DNA of 64,000 nucleotides from an uncultured Paracoccaceae bacterium (GTDB taxonomy: Bacteria > Pseudomonadota > Alphaproteobacteria > Rhodobacterales > Rhodobacteraceae), in assembly GCA_947495795.1 (NCBI GenBank), contig CANMAI010000008.1:214236-278235 (forward strand). Reading direction: 5' to 3'. This document shows, one piece after another, positions 54,329-63,060 of this stretch. The notes under the pieces were generated by a model that saw only the letters and a program-made list of their open reading frames with translations, was not told where the DNA came from and did no database searches. A program made the position numbers and the translations under genes. Each line of letters begins with the position of its first letter. The first letter of the stretch is position 1.

Positions 54329-56995
54329 TCAGAACCGATCAAGAAGTCGCCGCAAATAGTCCAACTCTTGCTCCGGCCGGTCCCGTTCTGAAGAGCGTCG
54401 GCGGATCTCGTCAAACAGTTCCTGTGCCCGCTCTAGCGCATCAGCGCCGGGCAGTTTGGTACTGTCATCCCGGGCAGAGCCCTGAGAGGCGTTTGGCCGA
54501 CCAAGGGGATCACGATTGTCACGCGCAAGACCTTCGCCGTTTTCCTGCCCGGTCTGACCTTGATTTTCCTGAGCCTGCTGCTGAAGTTCTTCACCAAGCC
54601 CGCGCAGGCCATCGCGCAGCGCATCTATGGCGTCCGCCTGTCTGTCAAGCGCACCGGATAAATTGTTCTCGTCCAGATTGTCTCGCGCCTCGCCCATGTT
54701 GCGCTCTGCTTCTTCCAGCGAGCGTCTGGCATTCTGTCCCTCTTCCGTGCTTGGCCCAGGCAATCGCCCGCGAAGCCCATCAAGCATTCCGCGGAGAGCT
54801 TCTTGACGCTGTGCCAATTCCTCTGCGGAAAGCCCCCCCTGCCCTTGTCCCTGCTGCTGCCCCTGGCCATTACGAGGAGCACCGTTTTGGCCCTGCTGTC
54901 CCGGTTGTTGGCCTTGCTGTCCCGGTTGTTGACCTTGCTGGCCCTGTTGTCCCGGCTGCTGCTGGCCTTGTTGACCCTGTTGTTGTTGGTCCTGGCGGCC
55001 CTGCTGGAATTCGCGCTGCAGTTCCTGGAAACTATCATCCGCCAGATCCTGCTGCTGGCGCAACGTGTCCTGCAACTCCTGCATCATCTGCTGGCCTTCG
55101 CCGCCCTGCTGGCCCTGCCCGCTCTGGCTCATCTGCATCTGCAGATTCTCCAGAAGCTCCTGAAGTTGCTGCAAAAGCGCCTCCGCCTGCTCTGTCTCTC
55201 CCTGTTCTGCCAGCTCCTGAATTCTATCCATCAGCTCTTGGATCTGGTCCTGTGTGATCGTCATCTGATTCTGCGGCGGTGCCTGAGATTGCTGTGTGCC
55301 GTTCTCTATCGCCTCCTGCGCAAGTTGGCGCATGTAGTCATCGGTCGCCTCGCGCAACTCCTGCATAAGCTCGGCAATCTCTTCATCTGTAGCGCCATCG
55401 CGGAGCGCCTCCTGCAAGCGCTCCTGCGCTCTGCGAAGGCGCTCTCTTGCGTTGGAAAGGGATCCATCCTCAATCAGCAAAGCAACTTGCCACAGCACCC
55501 CCGCGATCTCGTCCCGCTCCTCCGGGGTGAAGCCATCCTCGGCGGAATATCCCATACGGCGCAGTGCCATGCGCGTTAGAAGAAAGGCCGTTCGGTTGGT
55601 AAATACATCTTCGGGTGCATGGGTAATCACCCGCAACATCTGATCCACACGTTCCCGGTTCTCGATATTCCAGAGCAGATCACGCCTCTGCTCCACGACT
55701 GCCTGCGCCAGAGGATCGAAAAAGCGTCGGCCGGGGAGCACGGTGGTCAGGCCCTCGGCTGTGCCGGACTGACCAGCGGCATCCTCTGCTGTCAGCTTGA
55801 GCCGTACAGGCAGGCCCGCCCAAGGGTGTTGAGAGAGATCTTCGATAAGCGTCTCCTCAATCTGTTCTGGATCGCCTGAAAGCGGGAGCGGCAGGTCGAG
55901 AACGATATCCGGGCGGGGCTCGGGATCGATCAACAGTCCGTGGCGCCTGTCGAGATCGTCCATATCGAGAGAAATCTGAACTTCTCCCGCTACGATTCCG
56001 TAATCGTCGGTCGCCTCATATGTCAATTCCATCGCGCCCGAAACAGACCGCTCTACCTCTTCGGCAAGGCCGATTGTGGGCGGAGCATCGGGGATGGTGG
56101 CAACATTCCACTGACCAAGATTTCGCCCGCCGGATCCCAGCGTGAACGCACCGTCTTGAACGACGAGAAAGCTAGCGCTTCCAATACCTTCCGCAACATT
56201 GGCAAGCGCCTGCTCCTCCCCGGAAACGGTTTCAGAGAGGGCAAAATCTCCCGCATCTCCATACACCCTTATGGTGATCTCGGTTCCCACCGGAAGCTGC
56301 AACTCGCTGGAGGTCGTTTCGTTGAAGTAGATCGTCGGCTTGCCTGTGTAGGCGGGTGGATTTGCCCAAGCTTCAAAACTCGGTCCGGTTACAACCGTGG
56401 CACGCTGATCCTGATTGAGCAGTTCGGTGAGGCCCAGCCTTTCGGGGCTGCGGGCGAAAAATACGGCAGCGATGATTGCGACCAGTGCGACGAGGCGTGT
56501 CGCCCATGGATCTTGGCCGGAAAGTCGCAGGTCGGGTGCTTTTGCCCGTGCACTGCGGGCTGCGGCGGCCATGCGCTCCAGGTGGCGCGTCCAGACCGCG
56601 ACGGAGGCTGCATCGGTGCTGCCGATGGCCTGCTGATCGTTCAGGGCTGCCAGAGGGCGATTGGGGAGGGAGCGATCAAGTCGGTCCGTGGCTTCCTCGA
56701 ATGTTGGCCAGCTGAATTTGCGGAAACCATCCAGAAGGGCCATGCCCCCGAGCAGACTTGCCACCAGAAGGGCCATGAGAGACCATGCAGGGCCCACGAT
56801 CTGCGCCGCATTGAACGCCCAAAGCGTCAATGTTATCAGGAAGATAGTAACAAGGGGCCAGAAGCAGCGCGTCAGCCTTTCAACGACCATCGAAAGACGC
56901 GTGCGCCCGATCTGCTGGTGCAGATCACGCTCCGCCTTAATCTGCCTTTGGGCTGGGTTTTCGGCGTTCTGTCTCAGGCGGGTTGGCTCTGGCAC
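54329..56995 (-). CDS. TIGR02302 (DUF4175) family membrane protein with Gln-rich repeat
   Basis: An 888-residue protein. Three transmembrane helices lie in the first 190 residues (WPLVTIFLITLTLWAFNAAQIVG, MALLVASLLGGMALL, VALVAIIAAVFFA). A large extracytoplasmic region with Ig/cadherin-like features follows (TYEATDDYGIVAGEVQISLDM), then coiled-coil-prone Gln/Glu-rich sequence. A low-complexity core near residues 660-720 is built of PGQQGQQ units encoded by imperfect 21-base repeats. The C-terminus is helical (DALERAQELFDEIRRRSSERDRPEQELDYLRRLLDRF). Function unknown. It ends near the zinc-ribbon gene, convergently. Confidence 0.9.
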   Translation of the reverse strand: MPEPTRLRQNAENPAQRQIKAERDLHQQIGRTRLSMVVERLTRCFWPLVTIFLITLTLWAFNAAQIVGPAWSLMALLVASLLGGMALLDGFRKFSWPTFEEATDRLDRSLPNRPLAALNDQQAIGSTDAASVAVWTRHLERMAAAARSARAKAPDLRLSGQDPWATRLVALVAIIAAVFFARSPERLGLTELLNQDQRATVVTGPSFEAWANPPAYTGKPTIYFNETTSSELQLPVGTEITIRVYGDAGDFALSETVSGEEQALANVAEGIGSASFLVVQDGAFTLGSGGRNLGQWNVATIPDAPPTIGLAEEVERSVSGAMELTYEATDDYGIVAGEVQISLDMDDLDRRHGLLIDPEPRPDIVLDLPLPLSGDPEQIEETLIEDLSQHPWAGLPVRLKLTAEDAAGQSGTAEGLTTVLPGRRFFDPLAQAVVEQRRDLLWNIENRERVDQMLRVITHAPEDVFTNRTAFLLTRMALRRMGYSAEDGFTPEERDEIAGVLWQVALLIEDGSLSNARERLRRAQERLQEALRDGATDEEIAELMQELREATDDYMRQLAQEAIENGTQQSQAPPQNQMTITQDQIQELMDRIQELAEQGETEQAEALLQQLQELLENLQMQMSQSGQGQQGGEGQQMMQELQDTLRQQQDLADDSFQELQREFQQGRQDQQQQGQQGQQQPGQQGQQGQQPGQQGQQPGQQGQNGAPRNGQGQQQGQGQGGLSAEELAQRQEALRGMLDGLRGRLPGPSTEEGQNARRSLEEAERNMGEARDNLDENNLSGALDRQADAIDALRDGLRGLGEELQQQAQENQGQTGQENGEGLARDNRDPLGRPNASQGSARDDSTKLPGADALERAQELFDEIRRRSSERDRPEQELDYLRRLLDRF

Positions 56996-57038
56996 GTTTG
57001 CTGTTCTCTCCGGGCGGGGGCCGAGGGGGATGCCTCGG

Positions 57039-58307
57039 CTATTCCAACCATGTAGGTATGGTATCGCGAGAAATCATTTCGTCAAAGGTGGGACGTGGCC
57101 GCACCACGGCAAATTGATCTTCATGAACGAGTACCTCCGGGATGAGCGGGCGTGAATTATATTCCGAAGACATGACCGCACCGTAAGCACCAGCCGAGCG
57201 GAAAGCGACCAGCTCACCCGCACCCACATGGGGCATAAGGCGTTGTTTTGCAAAAGTATCTCCACTCTCGCAGACAGGGCCTACCAGATCTATGGGCGCT
57301 TGGTCGGCACCGGGCGCAGGCTCTACAACCGGGATGATATCGTGATGAGCATCGTACATTGCGGGGCGGATCAGATCGTTCATCGCAGCATCCAGAATGA
57401 GGAAATCGCGACCCTCGCCTTCTTTGCGGTAGATCACGGAAGTTACTAGAATCCCTGCATTTCCGGCGATCAGGCGGCCTGGCTCCACCTCTATCTCGCA
57501 CCCCAGATGACCCACCGTTTCCGAGATGACGCGACCGTAATCGAATGGCAGTGGCGGCGCTTCGTTCGACCGTTCGTAAGGGATACCGAGACCCCCGCCG
57601 AGATCGAGGCGGGTGATTTCATGACCGTCTTCGCGAAGCTGCTCCGTAAGCTCCGCAACCTTGATAAACGCTTGTTTATAAGGCTCTAATTCTGTCAGTT
57701 GTGATCCGATATGCACATCGACACCCACCACCTTGATACCCGGAAGGGCTGCGGCCTGAGCGTAGGCGGCGCGGGCTTTGGCGATTGGGATGCCGAATTT
57801 ATTCTCGGATTTGCCAGTGGCGATCTTGGCATGGGTTTTGGCATCGACATCGGGGTTCACGCGGATGGTGATGGGAACCTCTTTGCCGAGATTTGCCGCC
57901 ACTTTTGAAAGGGTTAGCAGTTCCGGTTCCGATTCGACATTGAACTGGCGGATGCCGCCCTCAAGCGCCAGAACCATCTCTTCCTCTGTTTTGCCGACGC
58001 CAGAAAAAACGATCCTCTCGCCCGGAATTCCGGCGGCTTTTGCACGGCGATATTCACCGCCCGAGACCACATCCATACCCGCGCCAAGGCTGCCCAGAAG
58101 CTTGATAACCGCTTGATTTGAATTGGCTTTCATCGCGTAGCAGATGAGATGGGGGTGACCCTGCAAGGCTTCCTCAACCACGCGAAAATGGCGCGTGAGT
58201 GTGGCCGAAGAATAGGCGTAGAAGGGTGTGCCCACGGCTGATGCGATCTCCGGCACGGGAACGCCCTCGGCGTGCAGAACCCCGTTTTTGTACAGAAAAT
58301 GATCCAT
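57039..58307 (-). CDS. lysA: Diaminopimelate decarboxylase
   Basis: A 422-residue PLP enzyme converting meso-diaminopimelate to L-lysine. The PLP lysine lies in ICYAMKANSNQAV. The HIGSQLTELEPY, GGGLGIPY and EPGRLIAGNAG stretches and the substrate-binding PVCESGDTFAKQR (catalytic Cys) are standard. The DUF2834 gene ends three bases upstream, so the two are cotranscribed. Confidence 0.97.
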   Translation of the reverse strand: MDHFLYKNGVLHAEGVPVPEIASAVGTPFYAYSSATLTRHFRVVEEALQGHPHLICYAMKANSNQAVIKLLGSLGAGMDVVSGGEYRRAKAAGIPGERIVFSGVGKTEEEMVLALEGGIRQFNVESEPELLTLSKVAANLGKEVPITIRVNPDVDAKTHAKIATGKSENKFGIPIAKARAAYAQAAALPGIKVVGVDVHIGSQLTELEPYKQAFIKVAELTEQLREDGHEITRLDLGGGLGIPYERSNEAPPLPFDYGRVISETVGHLGCEIEVEPGRLIAGNAGILVTSVIYRKEGEGRDFLILDAAMNDLIRPAMYDAHHDIIPVVEPAPGADQAPIDLVGPVCESGDTFAKQRLMPHVGAGELVAFRSAGAYGAVMSSEYNSRPLIPEVLVHEDQFAVVRPRPTFDEMISRDTIPTWLE

Positions 58308-58310
58308 GAA

Positions 58311-58631
58311 CTAGTCCAGTGAGCGGGAACGGAGGAGGAGATAGAGGGGCAGGCCACAGCTGACCCCGATACAATATGTGGCAGGAATGGCGATCAGCGG
58401 AAGGTAGTCCTTTCGCACGCGGCTTTCCACAATAATGAATAATGTCAGTGTGATAGCAGCAATTGTCAGATCATAAGTCAGCCCTGTTGTGGCGTCATTC
58501 GCGTGCCATGCGACATTGGCCATTTCCACAATTGACCAGCCGTTCTCTTGAAACCAGCGCACGAAATAGAACATCGGCAGGATGGTGCCGATGACCGTGA
58601 GAAAAAGGTAGGTTATGCGTAGTGGAGACAT
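58311..58631 (-). CDS. DUF2834 family membrane protein
   Basis: A 106-residue protein with three hydrophobic helices (ITYLFLTVIGTILPMFYFVRW, DLTIAAITLTLFIIVES, IPATYCIGVSCGLPLYLLLRSR), matching DUF2834. ATG 58631 was chosen because the 197-codon upstream extension is non-hydrophobic and lacks family similarity. It lies directly upstream of lysA; function unknown. Confidence 0.82.
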   Translation of the reverse strand: MSPLRITYLFLTVIGTILPMFYFVRWFQENGWSIVEMANVAWHANDATTGLTYDLTIAAITLTLFIIVESRVRKDYLPLIAIPATYCIGVSCGLPLYLLLRSRSLD

Positions 58632-58965
58632 TTGGCGGGCGATCCTCTGGTGTAACTGACGAGGCACTATAGGGCGATGGCGAGCGGGTGCAATGCGGCG
58701 GCGTATCCGCCCAAAGCAAAGGCTGAATTTGGTATGGTTTTGGTACCGGTTTGGTAATGCAAAATTTCCGAGTCTCGGCTGATTTCCGGGAAGATCTCCG
58801 GTATTTGGGGGGAGGTAACGGATTCCACTACTTTGGAGGTAATCATATACATTTATCCGAATATTTTGCTGATCGGAGGCCGGATGACGCCTCGTCACCC
58901 CCCGATGATGCACATTGACAGATGCCGCTTCCGAACCATTCTGAGCGCAGGGGAGGAGCACCGGA
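58632..58965. other. Intergenic region with second copy of a shared element
   Basis: A divergent control region between DUF2834-lysA and the Pr6Pr-type gene. It contains three TTTGGTA heptamers exactly 11 bases apart (58728-58734, 58739-58745, 58750-58756). GGTAAC (58814-58819) and GGTAAT (58838-58843) follow 24 bases apart. The tract at 13438-13552 (opposite strand) has the same order and spacings. Heptamers separated by four bases resemble OmpR/PhoB-type binding-site geometry. A 53-codon frame from ATG 58757 is open but not supported as a gene. Confidence 0.55.
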
Positions 58966-59583
58966 ATGACACGGACAGAGAAAGCTTTCGGAGCGCTTGG
59001 GCTGGTGGCCGCCACGACGCTGGTGGTGCAGTTCGGGATTGATATCGGCCGGAAGGGAGGCGTGGTGCCAGCGGCGATTTCCTTCTTCGGCTTTTTTACG
59101 ATCTGGACGAATATTCTGGTGGCCTTCGTGTGTCTGCGGCTGGCGACATTCCCGGAGTGGAGCGCGGGCCGGATTTCCTTGGTGACGGCCACGACGATGT
59201 TCATCCTCTTTGTCGGGGTCATCTATCATGCGTTGCTTGCGGTGGATCATCACCCCGAAGGCCTCTCGGCCATCACGAATGTACTGATGCATTATCTGGT
59301 GCCCGCAGGAATGCTCGCGCTTTGGTTGAGCATCGTCCCTAAGGGTGCGCTTGAATGGAAAGCTGCGCTGGTGTGGCTGGTGTTTCCCTTCACCTATCTC
59401 GTCTTTGCGCTGGTGCGGGGCGCGATACTTGACCACTACCCCTATTTCTTCATCAACGTCGCGAAATACGGGCTTTCGCAGGTGCTGATTAATGCGGTTG
59501 GTTTTACTCTCTTCTTGCTGGTGCTGGGTTTGGCATTCGTGGGGCTGGACAAGATGCTGAGCCGGGTGCGCCGAACCGCCTGA
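58966..59583 (+). CDS. Pr6Pr-type integral membrane protein
   Basis: A 205-residue protein with six predicted transmembrane helices, resembling the bacterial Pr6Pr/FAR-17a-like family (FFGFFTIWTNILVAFVCLRLA, YHALLAVDHHPEGLSAITNVLMHYLVPAGMLALWLSIVPKG, PFTYLVFALVRG). ATG 58966 has GGGGAGGAG about 7 bases ahead. It precedes the dehalogenase gene by 64 bases on the same strand, but no functional link is known. Confidence 0.82.
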   Translation: MTRTEKAFGALGLVAATTLVVQFGIDIGRKGGVVPAAISFFGFFTIWTNILVAFVCLRLATFPEWSAGRISLVTATTMFILFVGVIYHALLAVDHHPEGLSAITNVLMHYLVPAGMLALWLSIVPKGALEWKAALVWLVFPFTYLVFALVRGAILDHYPYFFINVAKYGLSQVLINAVGFTLFLLVLGLAFVGLDKMLSRVRRTA

Positions 59584-59647
59584 TTTGCCTTGCCAAAAGC
59601 TGCGCAGGCAGGTTCCTTTAGGGGGATCAGAAAAAGGCAGCTCCCCC

Positions 59648-62600
59648 ATGCGCATTTTCTCCACCGCCAAACGCCCGGTTCACCTTGGCCCCTTTCCGCT
59701 GGAAGGACTCTTGCGCCGGAATGATGTGTCGCTTGAAGGTATCCCTGTAACCGAACCGCTGGATTTCCACCGGCTGGAGACGCCGCATTCGCTGGTGAAT
59801 GCCATGGGCGAGTATCAGGCGATGATGGATGCGATCCGGGGCGGCCTGGTGAACAAGGCTGTGGCGGATGCGCCGGAGGATCCGGGCGAACGGGCGGCGC
59901 ATCTGAAAGGGTTCGGCTATTTCTCCGATGCCTCGATGGTGGGGTGTTGTGCGCTGCCCGAGGGGGCGGCTTTGGCAGAGCCTTTTCGCAACCCTGATAT
60001 AGAGCGGCTGGCGGAAGATCTGCGGACGCGGCAGACGAAGACACTGGCCGCTGGCATTGATCTGATCATGGCCGATCTGCGCGATGCGATGGCAGCAACG
60101 CCGGCGGGAATTGGCGGGCATACCCATGCGATCCTGTTCCTTTATGAGCATCACCGGGACCCGAAGGCGGATGAGCCGGGGGCGGAGTGGATAGACGATG
60201 CGCAGGCGCACCGGGCGAGCCTGCGGGCGAGTGAAACGGCAGTGGTGATCGCGAATTACCTCCGGGTGCTCGGGCATCAGGCGATTGCACACACGCCGAC
60301 GAGCGCGGATGTGTGCCTGAACAGGCTGGCCGTGGCCTCGGGGCTTGCGGTGATGGATGCGGGCCGTCTGGTGGTGCCGTGGCTGGGCGAAGGGTTTGGC
60401 GTGGCGGCGGTGACGACCGATTTTGCGATTGCGCCAGACAAGCCTCTCGCACCGATGGCGGAACAGCGGTTGGGTGGGCTGGACTGGACGCTGGGCAAGG
60501 CCGGTAAGGGCGCGCTGAACCGCGATCCTTATGCCAAGCGGCGCTATGTGAACGGGGCGCATCCGTTCGAGAAGCTGAAGCGGGTGGAGGAGCCCACTAC
60601 CTTCATTGATGAGCCAAGGGTGGCGCGGGTGCCGAAGCGGACGGACATGTTCGCCCGCGTGCAGTTCGGCGATATGGGCAAGGATCTGCAGCGGGAGGGC
60701 ACGGGCGGGCGCTATGCGCGCAAGGCCGCACCGTCGATGGCGCAACGGCGGATGCTGGGCGCGTTCGTGTTGTTGCAGGACGGGCCTGCGGAAGGTGCGC
60801 CCTCTGCAACGGATGCCGCGCGGAATGCAGCGAATGTGAAGGCGGCTTCGTATTTTCTGGGCGTCGATGCGGTAGGGATTTCGCGCTGCCCGGAATGGGC
60901 ATGGTACAGCCACGACGCGACGGGGGCGGAGATCGTGCCGCCCCATGATCAGGCCATCTCCATGATCATCGATCAGGGATACGAGACTATGGAGGGCGCG
61001 TCCGGCGATGACTGGATCAGCGTGGCGCAGAGCATGCGGGCCTATCTGCGGTTCTCACTGCTCGGCGGAGTGATCGCCAAGCAGATCCGGCGGCTGGGCT
61101 ACAAGGCCAAGGCGCATTCGGTGATGGACGGAGAGGTGTTGCAGCCGCCCCTGTTGCTGCTGAGCGGGTTGGGAGAGGTGAGCCGGATTGGTGAGGTGAT
61201 CCTGAACCCCTATCTCGGGCCACGGCTGAAATCCGGCGTGGTGACGACCGATATGCCGCTGGCGCATGACAAGCCGATCGATTTCGGCCTGCAGCGGTTT
61301 TGCGAAAGCTGCAACAAATGCGCGCGCGAATGCCCGTCCGGCGCGATCACCGCCGGGCCAAAGCTGATGTTCAACGGTTATGAGATCTGGAAATCGGACA
61401 GCCAGAAATGCGCAAGCTACCGGATCGGCACAGAGGGCGGGGCGATGTGCGGGCGGTGCATGAAGACTTGTCCCTGGAACCTTGAGGGGCTGTTTGCGGA
61501 GGCCCCTTTCCGCTGGGCCGCGATGAACGTGCCTGCCGCCGCGCCGGTACTGGCGAAGCTGGATGACATGGCCGGGCGCGGCGGTTTGAACCCGGTGAAG
61601 AAGTGGTGGTGGGATCTGGAGTTGAAGGAAGATGGCGGGTATCGGCCCACCGATATGCCCGTAAACGAACGGGACCTCCAGAAGGACCTGGACCTGAAAT
61701 ACGAGGATCAGACACTCGCTGTTTATCCTGCCAATCTGGCCCCGCCGCCCTGGCCCTACCCCTTTCCGATGGATCGAGAGGCGGGGATCGAGGCCTATCA
61801 GGCGCTGATCACCGCCGATGAATACAAGCTGCGGCTCGCGCGCGGCGAAACCGAGGGGTTGGCGCATGAATATCATGTGCCCGGCGATGCGCCCGTTTTG
61901 CGGGTGGCGGTGGTGACAGCGGAGAAGATGGCGCCGGACGTGACCAAGTATGAGTTTGCCGCGCTTGATGGCAGCGATTTGCCGGAATGGGCGGCAGGCG
62001 CGCATCTCGATATTGTCGTGGCCCCGGAATATCTGCGGCAATATTCGATGTCCGGCGATCCGGCGGACCGCAGCCGGTACCAGATCGGCGTGCTGCGAGA
62101 GGATGCGGGGCGCGGCGGGTCCGCCCTGTTGCACCGGATTTTCACGGTCGGGCGGAAAGTGTTCATCTCCAAGCCTATCAACCATTTCGAGTTGGATGAA
62201 AGCGCGGGCCGGACGTTCCTGATGGGTGGCGGGATCGGGGTGACGCCGATGATTGCGATGGGGCACCGGTTGCACGCGCTGGGTGCGGAGTTTGCCTTGC
62301 ATTATTCCGTGCACTCGCGTGATACGGCGGGGTATCTGGAAGATCTGAGTGCCATACCCTGGGCGGAGCGCGTGCATCTGCATGTCAGCGATGAGGGCAG
62401 CCGGGCGGATCTGGGCGCGCTGCTGGGCGGGTATCGCCCCGGTGATCATGTTTATACTTGCGGCCCAGATGCCTACATGGCCGCCGTGATGGAGGCGGCC
62501 GCGGACTTTCCGGAAGAGGCGCGGCATCTGGAGTATTTCAATGTGCCGGAACTGCCGGAGCGGGAAAATTTCGCCTTTACGCTGAAGCTGAAATCGGGGC

Positions 62601-62833
62601 GGGAGCTGCATGTACCGGCCGACCGGACGGCGACGGATGTGCTGGCCGAGGCCGGGGTGGCCGTGGATGTGAAATGCTCGGACGGGATTTGCGGCGTGTG
62701 CAAATGCGGCCTGATTTCGGGCGATGTGGACCATCGGGATTTTGTATTGTCCAAGAAGCAGCGGGAGACATCAGTTATTCTCTGCCAGAGCCGGGCGATT
62801 GAGGATGGTGGGGTGATCGAGGTGGATCTCTGA
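59648..62833 (+). CDS. Self-sufficient reductive dehalogenase fused to ferredoxin reductase
   Basis: A 1061-residue fusion resembling the catabolic, respiration-independent enzymes BhbA and NpRdhA. Residues 1 to about 620 form a cobalamin-dependent reductive dehalogenase, with two [4Fe-4S] sites from C552, C555, C558, C562 and C588, C601, C604, C608. From about 740 follows a phthalate-dioxygenase-reductase-like module: flavin motif RQYSMSG, NAD motif GGGIGVTPMIA. It ends in a plant-type [2Fe-2S] ferredoxin with C1010, C1015, C1018, C1046. No Tat signal and no RdhB membrane-anchor gene, so cytoplasmic. Expected reaction: NAD(P)H-driven removal of halogen, probably from halophenols. ATG 59648 gives the natural N-terminus. 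Confidence 0.93.
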   Translation: MRIFSTAKRPVHLGPFPLEGLLRRNDVSLEGIPVTEPLDFHRLETPHSLVNAMGEYQAMMDAIRGGLVNKAVADAPEDPGERAAHLKGFGYFSDASMVGCCALPEGAALAEPFRNPDIERLAEDLRTRQTKTLAAGIDLIMADLRDAMAATPAGIGGHTHAILFLYEHHRDPKADEPGAEWIDDAQAHRASLRASETAVVIANYLRVLGHQAIAHTPTSADVCLNRLAVASGLAVMDAGRLVVPWLGEGFGVAAVTTDFAIAPDKPLAPMAEQRLGGLDWTLGKAGKGALNRDPYAKRRYVNGAHPFEKLKRVEEPTTFIDEPRVARVPKRTDMFARVQFGDMGKDLQREGTGGRYARKAAPSMAQRRMLGAFVLLQDGPAEGAPSATDAARNAANVKAASYFLGVDAVGISRCPEWAWYSHDATGAEIVPPHDQAISMIIDQGYETMEGASGDDWISVAQSMRAYLRFSLLGGVIAKQIRRLGYKAKAHSVMDGEVLQPPLLLLSGLGEVSRIGEVILNPYLGPRLKSGVVTTDMPLAHDKPIDFGLQRFCESCNKCARECPSGAITAGPKLMFNGYEIWKSDSQKCASYRIGTEGGAMCGRCMKTCPWNLEGLFAEAPFRWAAMNVPAAAPVLAKLDDMAGRGGLNPVKKWWWDLELKEDGGYRPTDMPVNERDLQKDLDLKYEDQTLAVYPANLAPPPWPYPFPMDREAGIEAYQALITADEYKLRLARGETEGLAHEYHVPGDAPVLRVAVVTAEKMAPDVTKYEFAALDGSDLPEWAAGAHLDIVVAPEYLRQYSMSGDPADRSRYQIGVLREDAGRGGSALLHRIFTVGRKVFISKPINHFELDESAGRTFLMGGGIGVTPMIAMGHRLHALGAEFALHYSVHSRDTAGYLEDLSAIPWAERVHLHVSDEGSRADLGALLGGYRPGDHVYTCGPDAYMAAVMEAAADFPEEARHLEYFNVPELPERENFAFTLKLKSGRELHVPADRTATDVLAEAGVAVDVKCSDGICGVCKCGLISGDVDHRDFVLSKKQRETSVILCQSRAIEDGGVIEVDL

Positions 62834-63060
62834 GAGACGGTGAGGTCTATGCACACGAGCACTGGTCGTAGCGAAAAGCATTGCGGCATAGCCGGATAAG
62901 CATTCGGACGGTCTGGCTTTTCCGGAAGGGCGTTGAGCCGGAACCTCAGTGAGCGGAAGCAGACATACATGATGATGATGCAAGTGACTACTCCGAGCCC
63001 ATGGTTACATCTGTTTGCAGGCGCAGAAAATTCCGATTGCGAATATTTCACCATGCGTTG

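Noticed and set aside
54803..55579. Leu-rich + strand frame opposite the TIGR02302 gene that looks like a membrane protein
   Set aside because: It is the complement of Gln/Glu codons (CAG/GAG to CTG/CTC), so the hydrophobic appearance is an artefact.
58757..58918. 53-codon frame starting at ATG 58757 with a GNG-YF-GN pattern also readable at about 13540-13410 on the - strand
   Set aside because: The similarity is better explained by the shared DNA element; no ribosome-binding site and the second locus would need a GTG start and ends differently.
59584..59647. Cobalamin riboswitch or halide-responsive site before the dehalogenase gene
   Set aside because: The gap is only 64 bases and shows no B12-box-like sequence or clear palindrome.
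61055..62734. 559-codon - strand frame opposite the dehalogenase fusion
   Set aside because: His/Arg/Gln-rich shadow of a strongly codon-biased gene; the + strand frame contains all Fe-S and flavin motifs.
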